From SCQX01 sp035720945 (GTDB taxonomy: Bacteria; Pseudomonadota; Gammaproteobacteria; Burkholderiales; Burkholderiaceae_B): a stretch of DNA of 24,371 nt. A model generated the notes under the pieces. The model saw nothing but the letters and a program-made list of their open reading frames with translations. It made no database searches and was not told the DNA's origin. Of this stretch, positions 18,172 to 24,371 are shown in pieces (the stretch's first letter is position 1; the number at the start of each line of letters is the position of its first letter). The stretch lies in assembly GCA_035720945.1 (NCBI GenBank), contig DASTNK010000083.1, positions 1 through 24,371 on the forward strand, given 5' to 3'. Position numbers and translations under genes: made by a program.

Positions 18172-19126
18172 GGAGTGCGAAATAGTCGCGAGCGCAGCGC
18201 GCATCGTTGCCGATGGCTGCGATCATTGTGGGAAGATCGGGAAATTTTTCTTCGTCCCGAAGGTACTTGAGAAATTCAATACGCGTGAGTTTACCGTATG
18301 CGTCGAGCGCGCTGCCGAGCAGATGGACTTCCAACAGCACATGGCCGGCGTGGCTGACAGTGGGTCGCACCCCCAGGCTGGCGACTCCGTTCAGTGGGCG
18401 TTCGGCCAGGCCGTGGGCCCGGACGACGTACACTCCCGAGCGGGCCGCGCACTGTGGCGGCACGTGGATGTTCAACGTGGGAAATCCCAGTGTGCGCCCG
18501 AGTTTCATGCCATGCACCACGTGGCCGCTGATGCCGTAGTTGTGGCCCAGCAGGGATCCCGCCCGCTCCAGATCGCCCACCGCCAGCGCGGTGCGCACCT
18601 CGGAGCTGGAGATGCGGTGCCCATCGCCGTCGGCGATGTCGGCGATGGTTTCCACATCGAAACCCGCGTGGCTTCCGGCGCTGCGCAGCAAGGCGATGTC
18701 GCCGCTGCGCTTGTGGCCATAGCGGAAATCGGATCCCACCAGCAGCCAGCGCGCATCGAGGCCGCGCACCAGAAAGTTTTCAATGAAATCAGAGGCGGCC
18801 AGGTCCGCCAAGGCCTGGTCGAACTTCACGATGACGATCTGGCGGATGCCATGCCGCGCCAGCGCCCAGACCTTGTCGCGCAGGCTGCTGATCTGGGTCG
18901 GGATCAGTTCAGGGCGTTGACCACGCCGCGCGAAGAAGGCGCGCGGATGAGGCTCGAACGTCATGACGGTGGGGATCAGGCCGCGAGCCGCCGACTCTTC
19001 GCGTACGCGGGCAAGAATCGCCTGGTGCCCCCTGTGCACACCGTCGAAATTGCCGATGGTCACGGCGCTGGGCCGATCTTCGTCGAAGCGCGGCAGGGTG
19101 CGGTAGATTCGTAAGGGAGGTTTCAC
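18161..19126 (-). CDS. ribF: Bifunctional riboflavin kinase / FAD synthetase
   Basis: A 321-residue enzyme that phosphorylates riboflavin to FMN and adenylates FMN to FAD. The N-terminal adenylyltransferase half has TIGNFDGVHRGHQAIL (HxGH-type nucleotide site) and ISSSEVRTALAVGDLERA. The C-terminal kinase half has GHVVHGMKLGRTLGFPTLNI, with the PTxN motif, and LLEVHLL with the catalytic Glu. The start codon is GTG (19124-19126) with only a weak ribosome-binding site. It is the first gene of the ribF-ileS-lspA-coaBC series and makes the FMN that the riboswitch 7 kb away should sense; no RFN element lies before ribF itself. It is divergent from purN across 22 bases. Confidence 0.95.
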   Translation of the reverse strand: MKPPLRIYRTLPRFDEDRPSAVTIGNFDGVHRGHQAILARVREESAARGLIPTVMTFEPHPRAFFARRGQRPELIPTQISSLRDKVWALARHGIRQIVIVKFDQALADLAASDFIENFLVRGLDARWLLVGSDFRYGHKRSGDIALLRSAGSHAGFDVETIADIADGDGHRISSSEVRTALAVGDLERAGSLLGHNYGISGHVVHGMKLGRTLGFPTLNIHVPPQCAARSGVYVVRAHGLAERPLNGVASLGVRPTVSHAGHVLLEVHLLGSALDAYGKLTRIEFLKYLRDEEKFPDLPTMIAAIGNDARCARDYFALHGL

Positions 19127-19148
19127 GTCCGAGAGTTTACAATTTTGG

Positions 19149-19868
19149 ATGGCCCAGCCCTGGAATTATATTTTGAACGCTTCCTCTCCCCCCTCTTGCC
19201 GACTGGTTGTCCTGATTTCCGGGCGCGGCTCCAACATGCGGACCATCGTCGAAACCGTGCGCGATCGCGGCCTGCCAGCGCGGGTTGGCGCGGTGATTTC
19301 CAACCAATCGGATGCCGAGGGCCTGGAATGGGCGCGTGCGCAGGGGCTGGAGACATGCGTCGTCCCGCATCGCGACTATGCCTCGCGCGAAGACTTCGAT
19401 CATGCGCTGGCGCAGGCGATCGACCGATACGACCCGCATTTCGTGCTGTTGGCGGGGTTCATGCGCGTGCTGACGCCGGGCTTCGTGGCCCGGTACCACG
19501 GCCGGCTACTCAACATTCATCCTTCTTTGCTGCCCGCGTTTCCGGGGCTGCGCACACACCAGCAGGCGCTCGATAATGGTGTGCAATGGCATGGCTGCAC
19601 CGTGCATTTCGTCACTCCGGTGCTCGATCTGGGGCCCATCGTGGCACAGGGCGCCGTGCCGGTGCTGGATGGCGACACGGCCGATAGGCTGGCCGATCGC
19701 GTGCTGACGGCCGAGCATCAAATGTATGCGCAGGTCGTGGAATGGCTGGCCGAGGGGCGGGTGTCGCTGGACGAGCATTCGCGTGTGCGGGTGCGAGGGG
19801 TCTCCACACGCTCCTTTGTTTATCTGAGTGACAGTGTGCGGGTTGTCGGTGCCGGAGAGCAATCATGA
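19149..19868 (+). CDS. purN: Phosphoribosylglycinamide formyltransferase
   Basis: A 239-residue enzyme adding the formyl group from 10-formyltetrahydrofolate to glycinamide ribonucleotide in purine synthesis. The phosphate loop is VVLISGRGSNM. The catalytic Asn-His pair is in LNIHPSLLPAFPGLRTHQQA, and the catalytic Asp in VTPVLDLGPIVAQGAVPV. It is longer than E. coli PurN (212), with about 15 extra residues at each end. The N-terminal start is uncertain: ATG 19149 lacks a clear ribosome-binding site, TTG 19173 is an alternative, and family proteins usually begin only a few residues before VVLISG. It overlaps the next gene by four bases (ATGA), indicating co-transcription. Confidence 0.93.
   Translation: MAQPWNYILNASSPPSCRLVVLISGRGSNMRTIVETVRDRGLPARVGAVISNQSDAEGLEWARAQGLETCVVPHRDYASREDFDHALAQAIDRYDPHFVLLAGFMRVLTPGFVARYHGRLLNIHPSLLPAFPGLRTHQQALDNGVQWHGCTVHFVTPVLDLGPIVAQGAVPVLDGDTADRLADRVLTAEHQMYAQVVEWLAEGRVSLDEHSRVRVRGVSTRSFVYLSDSVRVVGAGEQS
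19165..19170 (-). promoter_or_regulatory. Candidate -10 box for the ribF-ileS-lspA-coaBC operon
   Basis: On the minus strand this is a perfect TATAAT, 38 bases before the ribF GTG, giving a leader of about 30 bases. The -35 region at 17 bases is a run of G, so the match is one-sided. It lies inside the 5' end of the purN frame as annotated. Confidence 0.35.
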
Positions 19869-21346
19869 GTCAAGGTCGGTCATCAGGCAAGGGTTCCAGC
19901 GGCGCCAGGCGCGATCGACCGTCGGGTACGGCCCCGGTGCGGAACCGATCGTCGGAATCGCCCGCTCCCCGCGGCCGCTCATCAGACGCATCCGCGCCGC
20001 GAGGCCGGCCGTCGGCAGCCGGCACGCCGGGTGATGGCAGGGCGCGTCGCGCATCGGCGGGTCCCCGGGCTGTCGAAAACCGGCCCTCCACCGCGGCCAT
20101 CCGCATCGGCCAGGTGCAGGACGCCCTGGGCGAGGTGTTGCAATGGTCGCTGCCTGCCGACGCCGCGCTGTCGCGCTGGTTGCGCGCCCATCCCAAGCTG
20201 GGCGCGCGCGATCGCGCCGAAGTCGCCGATTCCGTCTTCGAGGCACTGCGGCATTTGCGCCGGTACCGCCAGTTCGCCGAGAGCGGCAGCGGTCCCGCGA
20301 GCCGCCGACTGGCCATCCTGGCCCTGTCCTCTGTGTTGAGCGGCCCCGCCCTGCGCGAGGCCTTGTCCGAACCAGAAAAGGGGTGGCTGGATCATGTTGA
20401 AGGGATCGATCCCGCCGGTCTGCCGCGCGCGGTTCGCGCTTCGCTGCCCGACTGGCTCGATGCCCGCTTGGCCGAGTTGCCTGATGCGGACTCCCTGATC
20501 ACAGCTCTGAACCAGACCGCGCCCCTGGATGTGCGCGCCAATCCGTTCAAGATCGAGCGCGACGCGTTGCTCGACAGCCTGCGCGGCGGTGCCGGCCTGC
20601 GTTTCGACCCGCGCCCCACGCCGTATTCGCCGTGGGGTATTCGTCTGCAGGGTCGCCCGCCTGTGAATCGCTGGCCCATGTTCGAGCGGGGCGAGCTCGA
20701 GGTCCAGGACGAAGGCAGTCAGATCCTGGTGGCGCTGGTGGCGCCCCGGCGCGGCGACATGGTCATCGATTATTGTGCCGGCGCGGGCGGGAAGACCTTG
20801 CTGCTGGGGGCGCTCATGCGCTCCACGGGGCGTTTGTACGCGTTTGACGTGTCCGCCGTGCGCCTGGCGCGCGCCAAGCCGCGTTTCGCGCGCAGCGGGC
20901 TGTCCAATATCGTTCCAGTGGTCATCGCGCCCGAAAACGATCAGCGCGTCAAGCGTCTGCGCGGCAAGGCGCAACGTGTGCTGGTGGACGCGCCTTGCAG
21001 CGGCCTGGGCACGCTGCGGCGCAACCCCGACCTCAAATGGCGCCAGCACCCTGATTCGCTGACGCAGTTGCTTGCCACCCAGGCCAGCATCCTGAGTCAG
21101 GCATCCCGCTGCGTGGCCCCCGGGGGGCGGCTGGTCTATGGCACATGCAGCGTCCTGCCTGAGGAAAATGAACGGCAGGTCGAGCGATTCCTGGCGGAAA
21201 ATCAGGACTTTACGCTCCTTGACGCGGGGCCGGTCCTGGCTGATCGCTGTAAAACCCTCACTCTGTCCGGCCCTTACCTGTCGCTGCGGCCCGATCACCA
21301 CGGCACGGACGGGTTCTTCGGCGCTGTGTTGGAAAGAGCCGGCTAA
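19865..21346 (+). CDS. RsmB/NOP-family SAM-dependent RNA (cytosine-C5) methyltransferase
   Basis: A 493-residue methyltransferase of the RsmB (Fmu)/NOP2 family, which makes 5-methylcytosine in rRNA or tRNA. Residues 1-75 are a disordered Arg/Ser/Gly/Pro/Ala-rich tail with APRGR-type repeats. A helical NusB-like region follows (about 80-220), then the Rossmann catalytic domain: SAM motif VIDYCAGAGGKTLLLGALM, motif IV VDAPCSGLGTLRRNPDLKW and motif VI GRLVYGTCSVLPEENERQV, which hold the two conserved cysteines. E. coli RsmB (16S C967) is 429 residues; the extra length is mainly the N-terminal tail. Whether it modifies C967 or another site cannot be told here. It is translationally coupled to purN. 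Confidence 0.9.
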   Translation: MSQGRSSGKGSSGARRDRPSGTAPVRNRSSESPAPRGRSSDASAPRGRPSAAGTPGDGRARRASAGPRAVENRPSTAAIRIGQVQDALGEVLQWSLPADAALSRWLRAHPKLGARDRAEVADSVFEALRHLRRYRQFAESGSGPASRRLAILALSSVLSGPALREALSEPEKGWLDHVEGIDPAGLPRAVRASLPDWLDARLAELPDADSLITALNQTAPLDVRANPFKIERDALLDSLRGGAGLRFDPRPTPYSPWGIRLQGRPPVNRWPMFERGELEVQDEGSQILVALVAPRRGDMVIDYCAGAGGKTLLLGALMRSTGRLYAFDVSAVRLARAKPRFARSGLSNIVPVVIAPENDQRVKRLRGKAQRVLVDAPCSGLGTLRRNPDLKWRQHPDSLTQLLATQASILSQASRCVAPGGRLVYGTCSVLPEENERQVERFLAENQDFTLLDAGPVLADRCKTLTLSGPYLSLRPDHHGTDGFFGAVLERAG

Positions 21347-21408
21347 TGCCGTCCTTGGGGGGAATGGTGCCCGGGGGCTACCCATTCGCCCTGGGATCGG
21401 TTATTATG

Positions 21409-21422
21409 TTGCAATGCAGCAA
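21409..21422. promoter_or_regulatory. TTGC/GCAA imperfect palindrome in the gap after the methyltransferase gene
   Basis: TTGCAATGCAGCAA has matching TTGC/GCAA ends and a TGCA core. It is loosely like the TGCA-rich sites bound by PhaR-type regulators before phasin genes, but no phasin gene follows. Only a 27-codon reading frame (21414-21497) lies here. Binding by any regulator is a guess. Confidence 0.2.
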
Positions 21423-21502
21423 AAATGGGGCGGCCCGACACGGCGAACGCTTGTGAAATCCAGGAAAACCCTTTCAGGAAACGAGGTTATGCCCTGATGT
21501 GG

Positions 21503-21526
21503 CGCAAAAGCCAATTTGCGTTTTTT
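21503..21526 (+). terminator. Intrinsic terminator between the methyltransferase and desaturase genes
   Basis: CGCAAA (21503-21508) and TTTGCG (21515-21520) form a 6-bp stem with a 6-base loop, followed directly by TTTTTT (21521-21526). It would end the purN-methyltransferase transcript, or a short RNA begun in 21400-21420. The stem is only half G/C, so it may be leaky. Confidence 0.55.
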
Positions 21527-21527
21527 C

Positions 21528-21586
21528 TGTCAAACAGCTGACAAGTGCGCTAAACTTTGTTGTATCTTCTGACGAGGTCTGACAAG
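21528..21586 (+). promoter_or_regulatory. Cluster of CTGACRAG repeats upstream of the desaturase gene
   Basis: CTGACAAG occurs at 21538-21545 and 21579-21586, and CTGACGAG at 21569-21576; the offsets of 31 and 10 bases put all three on nearly the same face of the helix. The first copy also forms an inverted repeat TGTCA-N6-TGACA (21528-21543). The segment lies between the terminator and the desaturase ATG, so a regulator site is plausible. CTGACA at 21538-21543 might instead serve as a -35 with TGTATC (21561-21566) as -10, spacing 17. Confidence 0.35.
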
Positions 21587-21592
21587 ACTGGT

Positions 21593-22810
21593 ATGGATCA
21601 AATTCTGAACTTTCTTTCCGGCGGTGTGTTGCAGTGGTCGTGGTGGCAGGTTCTTCTGTTCACCCTGGTCGTCACGCACATCACCATTGTCGCGGTCACC
21701 ATCTTCCTGCACCGCAGCCAGGCGCACCGCGGGCTGGATCTCCATCCAGCCGTCATGCATTTCTTCCGGTTCTGGTTGTGGATGACCACCGGCATGGTCA
21801 CCAAGGAATGGGTGGCCATTCATCGCAAGCATCATGCCAAGTGCGAACGCGAGGGTGACCCGCACTCGCCCATGGTCTACGGCATCGGCAAGGTGTTCTT
21901 TCGCGGCGCCGAACTCTACCGTGACGAAGCCCTCAACGCCGAAACCCTGAAGAAATTCGGTCACGGCACGCCCGACGACTGGCTCGAGCGCAAACTCTAC
22001 GCGCGCCACAGCGTTCTGGGCGTGTCCATCATGATGGTCATCGACCTCGCGTTGTTCGGCGTTCTCGGGCTGACCGTCTGGGCCGTGCAAATGGCCTGGA
22101 TTCCTTTCTGGGCCGCTGGCGTGGTCAACGGGTTGGGGCATTTCTGGGGCTATCGCAATTACGCCTGCCCCGATGCCAGCACCAATGTGTCGCCCTGGGG
22201 CATCATCATCGGCGGCGAAGAGCTGCACAACAACCACCATGCCTTCGGCACGTCGGCCAAGTTCTCGACCAAGTGGTACGAATTCGACATTGGCTGGGGC
22301 TACATCCGCATCCTCAGCTTCCTGCGCCTGGCCACCGTCAAGAAGGTCGCGCCGAAGTTGCGTCTGGAACCGGCATCCAAGCTCGCTCCCGTCAGTCTCA
22401 GCACGCTGCAAGGCGTCATTACGCATCGCTACGAAATCCTGGCGCGCTACACCGACATGGTGAAACGTTCCGTCAGCGACGAACTCGCCCGTCTCAAGCC
22501 CGCCGCCCGCCAGGAACAAGGTGGGCAATACAGCAAATCGCTGCCCCGCCGCGTCAAGGAATGGCTCAGCCACGGTGACGAGGCGCTCGAGCCCGAACAG
22601 CGCGCCGAACTCGACACCGTCCTGGCCCGCAATGACTCCCTGTCCACGCTGGTGCAAATGCGCCGCGAACTCGTGCGTCTCTGGGAAAGCTCCAGCGCCA
22701 GCAGCGAGCAGCTTCTCAGCGATCTGCAAGCGTGGTGCCAGCGGGCCCAGCAAAGCGGCATTGAAGGCCTGGAACAGTTTGCCCTCCGGTTGCGCCGCTA
22801 CGCGGCATGA
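21593..22810 (+). CDS. Membrane fatty acid desaturase (acyl-CoA / delta-9 type)
   Basis: A 405-residue integral membrane di-iron desaturase, expected to introduce a double bond into acyl chains and adjust membrane fluidity. All three histidine boxes are present: HRSQAH (residues 40-45), HRKHH (77-81) and HNNHH (212-216). Hydrophobic helices lie before box 1 (VLLFTLVVTHITIVAVTIFL), around box 2 and at about residues 140-185. After about residue 255 the protein becomes a charged, helical, soluble tail of about 150 residues. I chose ATG 21593; the frame opens at 21557 with TTG, but that would place the start inside the repeat region. No strong ribosome-binding site is seen; GAGG at 21574 is rather far. 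Its stop overlaps the uvrD ATG. Substrate and position of desaturation are unknown. Confidence 0.92.
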   Translation: MDQILNFLSGGVLQWSWWQVLLFTLVVTHITIVAVTIFLHRSQAHRGLDLHPAVMHFFRFWLWMTTGMVTKEWVAIHRKHHAKCEREGDPHSPMVYGIGKVFFRGAELYRDEALNAETLKKFGHGTPDDWLERKLYARHSVLGVSIMMVIDLALFGVLGLTVWAVQMAWIPFWAAGVVNGLGHFWGYRNYACPDASTNVSPWGIIIGGEELHNNHHAFGTSAKFSTKWYEFDIGWGYIRILSFLRLATVKKVAPKLRLEPASKLAPVSLSTLQGVITHRYEILARYTDMVKRSVSDELARLKPAARQEQGGQYSKSLPRRVKEWLSHGDEALEPEQRAELDTVLARNDSLSTLVQMRRELVRLWESSSASSEQLLSDLQAWCQRAQQSGIEGLEQFALRLRRYAA

Positions 22811-24371
22811 TCGACCAGCTCAATCCACAACAGCAATCGGCGGTCACCCTTCCTCCCCAACACGCGCTGGTCCTGGCCGGCGCGGGTAGTGGCAAGACCC
22901 GGGTTCTGACCACGCGCATGGCCTGGCTGATTCAAACCGGCCAGGCCAGCCCGTTTTCGCTGCTTGCCGTCACGTTCACCAACAAGTCGGCGCGTGAGAT
23001 GCTCACGCGCCTGAGCGCGTTGCTGCCCATCAATACCCGCGGTATGTGGGTGGGGACGTTCCATGGCCTGTGCAACCGTCTGCTGCGTGCGCATCATCGG
23101 GACGCGGGCCTGCCCCAGACTTTCCAGATACTGGATACCGGCGACCAGTTGTCCCTGGTGAAACGCCTGCTGAAGGGCGCTGGTATCGATGACGAGAAAT
23201 TCCCCGCCAGGGATGTGCAGCGTTTCATCAATTCGGCCAAGGAGCGGGGTGAGCGTCCCGACGCGGTCGAGGCCTGGGATGCTCATCAAAGGCAACTGGT
23301 CGAGATCTACCGGCTGTATCAGGCGCAGTGCGAACGCGAGGGGGTCGTCGATTTCGCCGAACTGCTGCTGCGGGCATTCGAACTGCTGCAGCATAACGGG
23401 CCGGTGCGCGAGCACTACCAGCGCCGCTTCCGCCACATCCTGGTGGATGAGTTCCAGGATACGAACACCTTGCAATATCGTTGGCTCAAGCTGCTGGCGG
23501 GTGGTGGCGCGTCCATTTTCGCCGTGGGCGACGATGACCAGTCCATCTATGCGTTTCGCGGGGCCAACGTCGGGAACATGGCCGATTTCCAGCGCGAGTA
23601 CGCGCGTGAGACGGTCATCCGTCTGGAGCAGAATTATCGCTCATACGGACACATCCTCGATTCGGCGAATGCGTTGATCGCCCATAATTCCGCACGCCTG
23701 GGTAAGAATCTGTGGACCGAGCAAGGCGAGGGCGAACCCGTGCGCGTCTCCGAGCAGCCTTCCGATCTGCTCGAGGCGCAGTGGGTGGTCGACGAGATCA
23801 AGGCGTTGGTCGACGAAGGCAGCGCCCGCCGCGAGATCGCCATCCTGTATCGCAGCAATGCACAGTCCCGCGTGCTTGAACACGCCTTGTTCTCGGCCCG
23901 CATTCCATACAAGGTCTATGGCGGCCTGCGCTTCTTCGAGCGCCAGGAAGTCAAGCATGCGCTGGCCTATCTGCGCCTGCTGGAGAATCCCCACGATGAC
24001 ACGTCATGGCTGCGTGTCGTCAATTTCCCCGCTCGCGGCATCGGCGCCCGCACGCTCGAACAATTGTCGGATGCGGCGCGTGCCAACCAGTGCAGCCTGT
24101 TCCGGGCGGTGCCTCATCTGTCGGGGAAGGGCGGTGGCAATCTGGCGAAATTCGCCGAGCTCATCGCGCAGATGGCGCACGAGGCGCAGGTGCTGTCCCT
24201 GCCGGAATTGGTCGATCACGTCCTGCATCACAGCGGCTTGCTGGCGCATTACCAGGGCGAGCGCGACGGCACCGACCGAGTCGAGAATCTGCAGGAACTG
24301 GTGAACGCGGCACAGGTTTTTGTGTTCGACGAGAACTTCGACGGCTTGCCGGCGGGGCGTGTCGTTGACGC
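22807..24371 (+). CDS. uvrD: DNA helicase II (UvrD), 3' end beyond the window
   Basis: A superfamily 1A 3'-5' helicase acting in nucleotide excision and mismatch repair. The first 521 codons are present and the frame is open to the window end. The Walker A motif LAGAGSGKTR is at residues 23-32, followed by motif Ia (AVTFTNKSAREM), motif Ib (GMWVGTFHGL), motif II (LVDEFQDTN), motif III (VGDDDQSIYAFRGA) and motif IV (RLEQNYRS). LYRSNAQSRVLEHAL and YGGLRFFERQEVKHALAYLR favour UvrD over Rep or PcrA. The start ATG at 22807 overlaps the desaturase stop (ATGA), so translation is probably coupled. Motifs V and VI should lie past 24371. Confidence 0.95.
   Translation, partial: MIDQLNPQQQSAVTLPPQHALVLAGAGSGKTRVLTTRMAWLIQTGQASPFSLLAVTFTNKSAREMLTRLSALLPINTRGMWVGTFHGLCNRLLRAHHRDAGLPQTFQILDTGDQLSLVKRLLKGAGIDDEKFPARDVQRFINSAKERGERPDAVEAWDAHQRQLVEIYRLYQAQCEREGVVDFAELLLRAFELLQHNGPVREHYQRRFRHILVDEFQDTNTLQYRWLKLLAGGGASIFAVGDDDQSIYAFRGANVGNMADFQREYARETVIRLEQNYRSYGHILDSANALIAHNSARLGKNLWTEQGEGEPVRVSEQPSDLLEAQWVVDEIKALVDEGSARREIAILYRSNAQSRVLEHALFSARIPYKVYGGLRFFERQEVKHALAYLRLLENPHDDTSWLRVVNFPARGIGARTLEQLSDAARANQCSLFRAVPHLSGKGGGNLAKFAELIAQMAHEAQVLSLPELVDHVLHHSGLLAHYQGERDGTDRVENLQELVNAAQVFVFDENFDGLPAGRVVD

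Noticed and set aside
19982..21385. 467-codon open frame opposite the RsmB-type gene
   Set aside because: Composition is that of a reversed GC-rich gene; the plus-strand frame has all methyltransferase motifs.
21530..22753. 407-codon open frame opposite the desaturase gene
   Set aside because: The plus-strand product has three histidine boxes; the antisense product shows no domain.

Overview
The window reads as ordinary chromosomal DNA from a high-GC betaproteobacterium of the order Burkholderiales, most likely family Alcaligenaceae (Bordetella/Achromobacter relatives). This rests on gene order (csp/clpS-clpA, ribF-ileS-lspA-coaBC, purN next to an RsmB-type methyltransferase), on the trifunctional PutA with an N-terminal ribbon-helix-helix domain, and on codon use. 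No mobile element, CRISPR array, phage gene, tRNA or rRNA was seen. Genes are densely packed and often overlap by a few bases.

Region 1 (1-3218) is protein quality control: a CspD-like cold-shock gene on the minus strand diverges from clpS and clpA, the N-degron adaptor and the AAA+ unfoldase of the ClpAP protease. Region 2 (about 3163-6854) is a pqiABC operon for envelope lipid transport: inner-membrane PqiA, three-MCE-domain PqiB and outer-membrane lipoprotein PqiC. It starts inside or at the very end of clpA. Region 3 (6855-10956) is putA, preceded by three evenly spaced palindromes that look like an autoregulatory operator array, and by a strong leader hairpin.

Region 4 (11052-13433) is the most distinctive part. 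dut (minus) diverges from an FMN riboswitch that precedes ribH2 (type II lumazine synthase) and a riboflavin synthase gene, both on the plus strand. A hairpin covering the ribH2 ribosome-binding site suggests translational control. This cassette and a small two-helix membrane-protein gene lie between dut and coaBC, which I recall as closer neighbours in relatives.

Region 5 (13528-19126) is a minus-strand operon, ribF-ileS-lspA-coaBC, with overlapping junctions. Region 6 (19149-24371) runs on the plus strand: purN overlapping an RsmB/NOP-type RNA cytosine methyltransferase, a non-coding gap ending in an intrinsic terminator, a membrane fatty acid desaturase behind a cluster of CTGACRAG repeats, and uvrD, which starts within the desaturase stop codon and runs off the window.

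A flavin theme links several genes. RibH2 and RibE make riboflavin, RibF makes FMN and FAD, and PutA (FAD) and CoaBC (FMN) use them. I found no clearly new biological system. The best leads are regulatory: the riboswitch-ribH2-ribE cassette with its RBS-masking hairpin, the 22-bp-phased putA operators, and the repeat cluster before the desaturase gene.
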